64,000 bases of DNA, taken from the NCBI RefSeq assembly GCF_029892045.1, contig NZ_CP120368.1, positions 3,596,001-3,660,000 of the forward strand, given 5' to 3'. How positions within the stretch are numbered: the first letter of the stretch is position 1; the number at the start of each line of letters is the position of its first letter. Under the pieces are notes generated by a model, which saw only the letters and a list, made by a program, of their open reading frames with translations, was not told the origin of the DNA and made no database searches. Positions 58,945 through 64,000 of this stretch are shown piece after piece. Both the position numbers and the translations under genes were made by a program. This DNA is from Sinorhizobium numidicum (GTDB taxonomy: Bacteria > Pseudomonadota > Alphaproteobacteria > Rhizobiales > Rhizobiaceae).

Positions 58945-59625
58945 TTGCCCACTTGGCTTCAACTGATGGCGGATTCGCTGCCGACCCTGCTCTGGGCCGG
59001 GCTGATCTTCACGATCCCGCTGACCCTGCTTTCTTTCATTCTCGGCCTGCTGCTCGGCCTCGTCACAGCCATCGCTCGGCTTTTCGCGCCGGCGCCGCTC
59101 CTCGCCGTGGCACGCTTCTATGTCTGGGTGATCCGCGGCACGCCGCTCCTCGTCCAGCTCTTCGTCATCTTCTACGGCCTGCCGAGCATGGGCATATTGC
59201 TCGATGCCTTCCCGGCCGCTCTGATCGGTTTCACCCTCAATATCGGCGCCTATAGCTCGGAGATCATCCGCGCCGTCATCTCCTCGGTTCCGCGCGGCCA
59301 GTGGGAAGCGGCCTATTCGATCGGCATGAGCTGGAGCCAGGCGATGCGTCGGACGATCCTGCCGCAGGCGGGGCGCGTCGCCGTGCCGCCGCTCTCGAAC
59401 ACCTTCATATCGCTGGTCAAGGACACCTCGCTCGCGGCGGCAATTACCGTACCCGAGCTCTTCCAGACGGCGCAGCGCATCGTCGCGACCACCTACGAAC
59501 CGTTGATCCTCTACATCGAGGCGGCGTTGATCTATCTTGCCATGAGTTCCGTGCTTTCGGCCCTGCAGGTGAAGCTGGAGCAGCGCTTCGCCCGCTATGG
59601 CGGTTTCCTGGAGGCACGCGCATGA
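58945..59625 (+). CDS. Amino acid ABC transporter permease
   Basis: HisM-type inner-membrane permease of 226 aa with about five helices. The EAA loop is RGQWEAAYSIGMSWSQAMRRTILPQA. It starts at a TTG with AAAGG nine bases upstream; the ATG at 58966 is an alternative. The stop overlaps the ATG of the ATPase gene. Confidence 0.9.
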   Translation: MPTWLQLMADSLPTLLWAGLIFTIPLTLLSFILGLLLGLVTAIARLFAPAPLLAVARFYVWVIRGTPLLVQLFVIFYGLPSMGILLDAFPAALIGFTLNIGAYSSEIIRAVISSVPRGQWEAAYSIGMSWSQAMRRTILPQAGRVAVPPLSNTFISLVKDTSLAAAITVPELFQTAQRIVATTYEPLILYIEAALIYLAMSSVLSALQVKLEQRFARYGGFLEARA

Positions 59626-60383
59626 TCGAACTCTCGCATGTCGTCAAGCGTTTCGGCACCAATACCGTCCTGAACGACATCAGCGTCACGCTGGCGGAGG
59701 GCACCGTTACGGCGCTCGTTGGCCCCTCCGGCGGCGGCAAAAGCACGCTGCTGCGCTGCGTCAACCTCCTGGAAATTCCGACCGCCGGGACAATCCGGCT
59801 TGGCGACGAGCGGCTGGAATTCGCCCCCGGCCGCAGGGTCGGTTGGCAGGCGATCCAGAAGCTCCGCCGACAGACCGGCATGGTATTCCAGAACTTCCAG
59901 CTCTTTCCGCACCAGACGGCGCTCGGCAACGTCATGGAGGGCCTCGTGACCGTGCTCAAATGGCCGGCCGACCGCGCCCGCGCCCGCGCACTCGAACTCC
60001 TGGAAAAGGTCGGTATGGCGCATAAGGCCGACGCCTGGCCCTCGACGCTTTCCGGCGGCCAGCAGCAGCGCGTAGCAATCGCCCGGGCGCTTGCGCCCTC
60101 GCCGCGCGTGCTCCTCTGCGACGAGCCAACCTCCGCGCTTGATCCGGAACTCGCCGAAGAAGTGGTGGAAGTGTTGAGCCGCCTGGCGCGGGAGGGCACG
60201 ACGATGATCATGGCAACCCACGACCTCCGCCTCGCCTCCCGCGTCGCCGACCACGTCGTTTTCCTCGACGCCGGCCTCGTCGTCGAAAGCGGCCCGCCGC
60301 GGAAGATTTTTTCTACGCCCGAGCGGGAAAGAACCAAGAGGTTCGTCGCTTCGCTCAGTGCGCCGATGAGCTATGATATTTGA
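59622..60383 (+). CDS. Amino acid ABC transporter ATP-binding protein
   Basis: GlnQ/HisP-type ATPase of 253 aa. Walker A is GPSGGGKST, the signature LSGGQQQR, Walker B LLCDEPTSALDP and the switch ATHD. The ATG at 59622 has GGAGG eight bases upstream. It completes the importer with the genes at 58017 and 58945. Confidence 0.93.
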   Translation: MIELSHVVKRFGTNTVLNDISVTLAEGTVTALVGPSGGGKSTLLRCVNLLEIPTAGTIRLGDERLEFAPGRRVGWQAIQKLRRQTGMVFQNFQLFPHQTALGNVMEGLVTVLKWPADRARARALELLEKVGMAHKADAWPSTLSGGQQQRVAIARALAPSPRVLLCDEPTSALDPELAEEVVEVLSRLAREGTTMIMATHDLRLASRVADHVVFLDAGLVVESGPPRKIFSTPERERTKRFVASLSAPMSYDI

Positions 60384-60420
60384 GCGTTGGCGGGAGCCGA
60401 ACGCAATCTCGGAAACAAGA

Positions 60421-60444
60421 AACGGCCGGATTGCTCCGGCCGTT
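60421..60444. terminator. Hairpin between convergent importer and pyc genes
   Basis: AACGGCCGGA and TCCGGCCGTT pair perfectly around TTGC. The T-rich stretch follows on the minus strand, so it may serve pyc as well as the importer. Confidence 0.55.
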
Positions 60445-60556
60445 AGATCACGATGATTTTAGGTCGGATCGACCTAAAATCATGAACGTGATCGATTCTA
60501 GTAAGTTAGCGCGAGATGCGGGCGGAAAACCGCGCACACTTTTCCTCATCCCGCGC
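60445..60556 (-). repeat. Family 2 repeat, full inverted unit
   Basis: The stem ATGATTTTAGGTC/GACCTAAAATCAT is followed by GAACGTGATC, then GCGGGCGGAAAACCGC and ACACTTTTCCTCATCCCGC. It is the reverse complement of the unit at 23197, with a different second stem. Confidence 0.83.
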
Positions 60557-60583
60557 TAGCAATTGAAGGCTCTGAGGAACGCA

Positions 60584-63500
60584 TCACCCCCCAAACACGA
60601 CCAGCAAATCCTTGGCATCGATCTGGTCGCCGGCCCTGACCAGCACTTCGGCGATCACGCCGTCCTTTTCGGCGTGCAGCGCCGTCTCCATCTTCATCGC
60701 CTCGATCGAGAGCAGCACGTCGCCGGCCTTGACTGGCTGGCCGGTGACGACCGCGACGGTCGAGATCACGCCCGGCATCGGCGCGCCGAGGTGGGCGGCA
60801 TTGCCGAGCTCGGCCTTGCGGCGGATGGCGGTCGAGGCGCCGCGGTTGCGGTCGGGCACCTTGATCGAGCGCGGCTGGCCGTTCAGCTCGAAGAACATCT
60901 TGACCATGCCCTTCTCATCGATCTCGCCCTGCGCCTGGTTGAGGATGACCAGCGTCTTGCCCTTCTCGAGGTCGGCGAAGAGCTCTTCGCCCGGTGCCAT
61001 GCCGTAGAAATAGGCGGGCGTCGGCAGCACGCTGACCGGGCCGTAGGTCTCGCAGGCGATCGCATAGTCGGTGAAGACCTTCGGATACATCAGATAAGAG
61101 GCGAACTCGAAGTCGCTCAAGCTCCGCCCGAGTTTCTCCTCGATACCTTTACGCTCCGCGTCGAGATCGGCATCTGCCAAGAGCGAGCCGGGACGAACCG
61201 TGTAGGATGTCTCGCCTTTGAGCGCCTTCTTCTGCAGCGCTTCCGGCCAGCCGCCCGGCGGCTGACCGAGATCGCCCTTGAGCATCGAGACGACCGATTC
61301 CGGAAAGGCGATGTCCTTGGCCGGGTTCTCGACGTCGGCAACGGTCAGGTCCTGGCTAACCATCATCAAGGCCATATCGCCGACGACCTTCGACGATGGC
61401 GTCACCTTGACGATATCGCCGAACATCTGGTTGGCATCGGCATAGGCCTGCGCCACTTCGTGCCAACGGGTCTCGAGCCCCAGCGAACGTGCCTGTTCCT
61501 TGAGGTTGGTAAACTGGCCGCCAGGCATCTCGTGCAGATAGACTTCCGAAGCCGGTCCCTTGAGGTCGCTTTCGAAGGCGGCGTATTGGTGGCGCACCGC
61601 CTCCCAATAGAAGGAGATGCGGCGGATCCATTCCGGATCAAGGCCGGGATCGCGATCCGAGCCGCGCAAGGCCTCGACGATCGAGCCGAGGCAGGGCTGC
61701 GAGGTGTTGCCCGAGAGCGCGTCCATCGCCGCATCGACGACATCGACGCCGGATTCGACGGCGGCGAGCACCGTCGCCGCGGCAATGCCGGACGTATCGT
61801 GCGTGTGGAAATGGATCGGCAGATCGGTTGCTTCTTTCAGCGCCTTGAACAGCACCCGCGCGGCGGCAGGCTTCAGCAGCCCGGCCATATCCTTGACGGC
61901 GATGATGTGGGCGCCGGCTTTTTCCAGTTCGGCCGCAAGCGCGGTGTAATATTTGAGATCGTATTTCGGCCGGGCGGAGTTGAGGATGTCGCCGGTATAG
62001 CAGATCGCCGCCTCGCAGATCTTGTTTTCTTCGGCGACCGCGTCGATCGCCACGCGCATGTTCTCGACCCAGTTTAGGCAGTCGAAGACGCGGAAGACGT
62101 CGATGCCGCCTCTCGCAGCCTGGCGGACGAAGTATTTGACGACATTGTCGGGATAGTTCTTGTAGCCGACGCCGTTGGCGCCGCGCAAAAGCATCTGCAA
62201 GAGCAGGTTCGGCGCGCCCTCGCGCACCATCGCCAGCCGCTCCCACGGATCTTCCGTCAGGAAGCGCATTGAAACGTCGAAGGTGGCGCCGCCCCAGCAT
62301 TCGAGCGAGAAGAGGTTCGGCAAGGCCCGCGCGTAAGTGCCGGCAATGCGGGCGATGTCATAGGTGCGCATGCGGGTTGCGAGCAGCGACTGGTGGCCGT
62401 CGCGCATCGTCGTATCGGTGATCAGCACCTGCGGCTGTGCCTTGACCCATTCGGCAAACTTCTTCGGCCCGAGCTGATCGAGGAGTTGCTTGGTGCCCGG
62501 CTTTACCTCGGCGCCAATGAACGGCACGACGGGCGCGGCGATATCGTCCGACGGCTGCGGCCGGCCCTTCGCCTCCGGATGGCCGTTGACGGTGACGTCG
62601 GCGAGATAGGTCAAGAGCTTGGTGGCGCGGTCCTGACGCTTGACCTGCTGGAACAGTTCCGGCGTCGTATCGATGAAGCGCGTCGTGTAGCTGTTGTCGT
62701 GGAACTTCGGGTGGCTGATGATCGCTTCGAGGAAGGTGAGGTTGGTCGCAACCCCGCGGATGCGGAATTCCCTGAGCGCCCGGGTCATCCGCTGGATCGC
62801 CTCGTCCGGATTCGGCGCCCAGGCGGTCACCTTTTCCAAGAGCGGATCGTAGTAGCGGGTGATCACCGCGCCGGAATAGGCGGTACCGCCGTCGAGCCGG
62901 ATGCCGAAGCCGGTGGCGCCGCGATAGGCGGTGATACGGCCATAGTCCGGAATGAAGTTCTGCTCCGGGTCTTCCGTGGTGATGCGGCACTGCAGCGCAT
63001 GGCCGTTGAGGCGGATGTCCTCCTGGCGGGGAACGCCCGATTCCGGCGTACCGATCGCGTAGCCGTCGAGGATATGGATCTGCGCCTTGACGATGTCGAT
63101 GCCGGTGACGACTTCTGTCACCGTGTGCTCGACCTGGATGCGCGGATTGACCTCGATGAAGTAGAACTTGCCGGTGTCCGCATCCATCAGATACTCGACC
63201 GTGCCGGCGCCGATATAGTTGGTCGCCTCGGCGATCTTCTTCGAATAGGCGGCAAGCTCCTCGCGTTGCGCGGCGGTCAAATAGGGAGCGGGTGCACGCT
63301 CGACGACCTTTTGGTTGCGCCGCTGGATCGAGCAGTCGCGCTCGAAGAGATGGACGACATTGCCGTGCGTGTCGCCGAGGATCTGGCTTTCGACATGGCG
63401 GGCGCGCTCGACGAGCTTTTCGAGATAGACCTCGTCCTTGCCGAAGGCGGCCTTGGCTTCGCGCTTGGCCTCGGTCACCTCGCGCGCGAGATCCTTGCGC

Positions 63501-64000
63501 TCGCGAATCGCCCGCATGCCGCGGCCGCCGCCGCCCCAGGAGGCCTTCAGCATCACCGGATAGCCGATCTCCTCGGCCATCTTCGCGACTTCGCTCATAT
63601 CGTCCGGCAGCGGATCGGTGGCCGGCACGACCGGCACGCCGATCGAGATCGCGAGGTTGCGGGCGGCCACCTTGTTGCCGAGCTGGCGCATAGTCTCCGG
63701 CTTCGGACCGATGAAGGTTATGCCGTTCGCCGCGCAGGCCTCGGCGAATTCCGGGCTTTCCGACAAGAGCCCGTAGCCGGGATGGATGGCATCGGCGCCG
63801 GAAAGCTTGGCGACCCGGATCACCTCGTCGATCGACAGATAGCTCTCGATCGGCCCGAGATCACGCGCGAGATGCGGACCGCGCCCGACCTGATAGCTCT
63901 CATCCGCCTTGAAGCGGTGCAGCGCCAATTTGTCCTCCTCAGCCCAGATCGCGACCGTTTTCAGCCCCAGCTCATTGGCCGCGCGGAAGACGCGGATGGC
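60584..64000 (-). CDS. pyc: Pyruvate carboxylase, 5' end beyond the window
   Basis: Biotin enzyme that carboxylates pyruvate to oxaloacetate, the anaplerotic feed of the TCA cycle. 1138 aa are visible of about 1150. Biotin carboxylase comes first (IRVFRAANELGL, then KASWGGGGRGMR and the VEYLMDADTGKFYFIEVNPR region). The carboxyltransferase domain starts near ITDTTMRDGHQSLLATRM. The C-terminal carrier has EAMKME, with the biotin lysine 35 residues before the end. The frame is open to base 64000, so the true start lies outside. Confidence 0.96.
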   Translation of the reverse strand, partial: AIRVFRAANELGLKTVAIWAEEDKLALHRFKADESYQVGRGPHLARDLGPIESYLSIDEVIRVAKLSGADAIHPGYGLLSESPEFAEACAANGITFIGPKPETMRQLGNKVAARNLAISIGVPVVPATDPLPDDMSEVAKMAEEIGYPVMLKASWGGGGRGMRAIRERKDLAREVTEAKREAKAAFGKDEVYLEKLVERARHVESQILGDTHGNVVHLFERDCSIQRRNQKVVERAPAPYLTAAQREELAAYSKKIAEATNYIGAGTVEYLMDADTGKFYFIEVNPRIQVEHTVTEVVTGIDIVKAQIHILDGYAIGTPESGVPRQEDIRLNGHALQCRITTEDPEQNFIPDYGRITAYRGATGFGIRLDGGTAYSGAVITRYYDPLLEKVTAWAPNPDEAIQRMTRALREFRIRGVATNLTFLEAIISHPKFHDNSYTTRFIDTTPELFQQVKRQDRATKLLTYLADVTVNGHPEAKGRPQPSDDIAAPVVPFIGAEVKPGTKQLLDQLGPKKFAEWVKAQPQVLITDTTMRDGHQSLLATRMRTYDIARIAGTYARALPNLFSLECWGGATFDVSMRFLTEDPWERLAMVREGAPNLLLQMLLRGANGVGYKNYPDNVVKYFVRQAARGGIDVFRVFDCLNWVENMRVAIDAVAEENKICEAAICYTGDILNSARPKYDLKYYTALAAELEKAGAHIIAVKDMAGLLKPAAARVLFKALKEATDLPIHFHTHDTSGIAAATVLAAVESGVDVVDAAMDALSGNTSQPCLGSIVEALRGSDRDPGLDPEWIRRISFYWEAVRHQYAAFESDLKGPASEVYLHEMPGGQFTNLKEQARSLGLETRWHEVAQAYADANQMFGDIVKVTPSSKVVGDMALMMVSQDLTVADVENPAKDIAFPESVVSMLKGDLGQPPGGWPEALQKKALKGETSYTVRPGSLLADADLDAERKGIEEKLGRSLSDFEFASYLMYPKVFTDYAIACETYGPVSVLPTPAYFYGMAPGEELFADLEKGKTLVILNQAQGEIDEKGMVKMFFELNGQPRSIKVPDRNRGASTAIRRKAELGNAAHLGAPMPGVISTVAVVTGQPVKAGDVLLSIEAMKMETALHAEKDGVIAEVLVRAGDQIDAKDLLVVFGG

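Noticed and set aside
60563..62077. Open frame of 504 codons antisense to pyc
   Set aside because: Lies within a complete carboxylase coding region and has no domain or ribosome site.

Overview
The window is about 64 kb of high-GC, gene-dense alphaproteobacterial chromosome. Gene content and order (dapF, mtaB, ftsY, yciB, ccm genes, acnA; thiBPQ, rpoH2, carD, fdxA; phbAB, phaR, rpmF; ispA, hisC, ispG; pyc) and many rhizobial intergenic mosaic repeats point to Sinorhizobium (Ensifer), close to S. meliloti or S. medicae. I could not run a database search, so species and family calls rest on recognised motifs and remembered families. No rRNA, tRNA, CRISPR array, prophage, transposase or secretion island was recognised. 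This is core chromosome, not an accessory island.

Layout. 1-5160 (+): the end of dapF, then mtaB, ftsY, yciB and a UPF0314 gene. 5188-8263 (-): cytochrome c maturation genes ccmABCDG, divergent from aconitase acnA at 8535. 11462-13006 (+): a DUF1223 thioredoxin-like protein and a DUF2794 protein. 13216-18157 (-): an acetyltransferase, a Bax-inhibitor-1 family membrane protein and a YbbA/YbbP-type ABC pair, divergent from a TesA-like esterase. 18984-23198: thpR, a low-molecular-weight tyrosine phosphatase, a pterin dehydratase, YkvA and IalB family proteins and rlmN. 23458-26312 (+): a TrpX-type ABC importer. 26385-32146: a LysE exporter, argG, a MarR/drug-efflux pair and an ABC-F ATPase. 32150-37098: thiamine diphosphokinase and the TPP-riboswitch-controlled thiBPQ importer. 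37542-45855: an M48 lipoprotein peptidase, the stress sigma factor rpoH2 with an RpoE2-type promoter, carD, fdxA, an S4 RNA-binding protein and a SUV3-like helicase. 46517-49459: polyhydroxybutyrate genes phbB and phbA, with the regulator phaR divergent. 49662-55169: rpmF, a glutathione transferase, mtgA, a prenyl synthase, hisC and ispG. 55357-60383: a DeoR/VOC/MFS operon facing an amino-acid ABC importer. 60584-64000 (-): pyruvate carboxylase, cut by the window end.

The genes cover central carbon metabolism and storage (acnA, pyc, phbAB/phaR), cofactor supply (ccm, thi, fdxA), envelope and division (ftsY, yciB, mtgA, dapF), isoprenoids (ispG, prenyl synthase), translation accuracy (mtaB, rlmN, rpmF, ABC-F) and stress control (rpoH2, carD).

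The most unusual signal is inside ftsY. Four in-frame copies of a 48-bp GC-rich palindromic repeat, two in each orientation, sit in the acidic N-terminal extension, in a module that has itself been duplicated. A related copy lies between the M48 peptidase gene and rpoH2. Other points of interest are an exact 112-bp tandem repeat of a second repeat family, repeats lodged inside the ccm and ABC-transporter operons, a 44-bp perfect palindrome between ccmB and ccmC, and well-formed operator candidates at marR and deoR.
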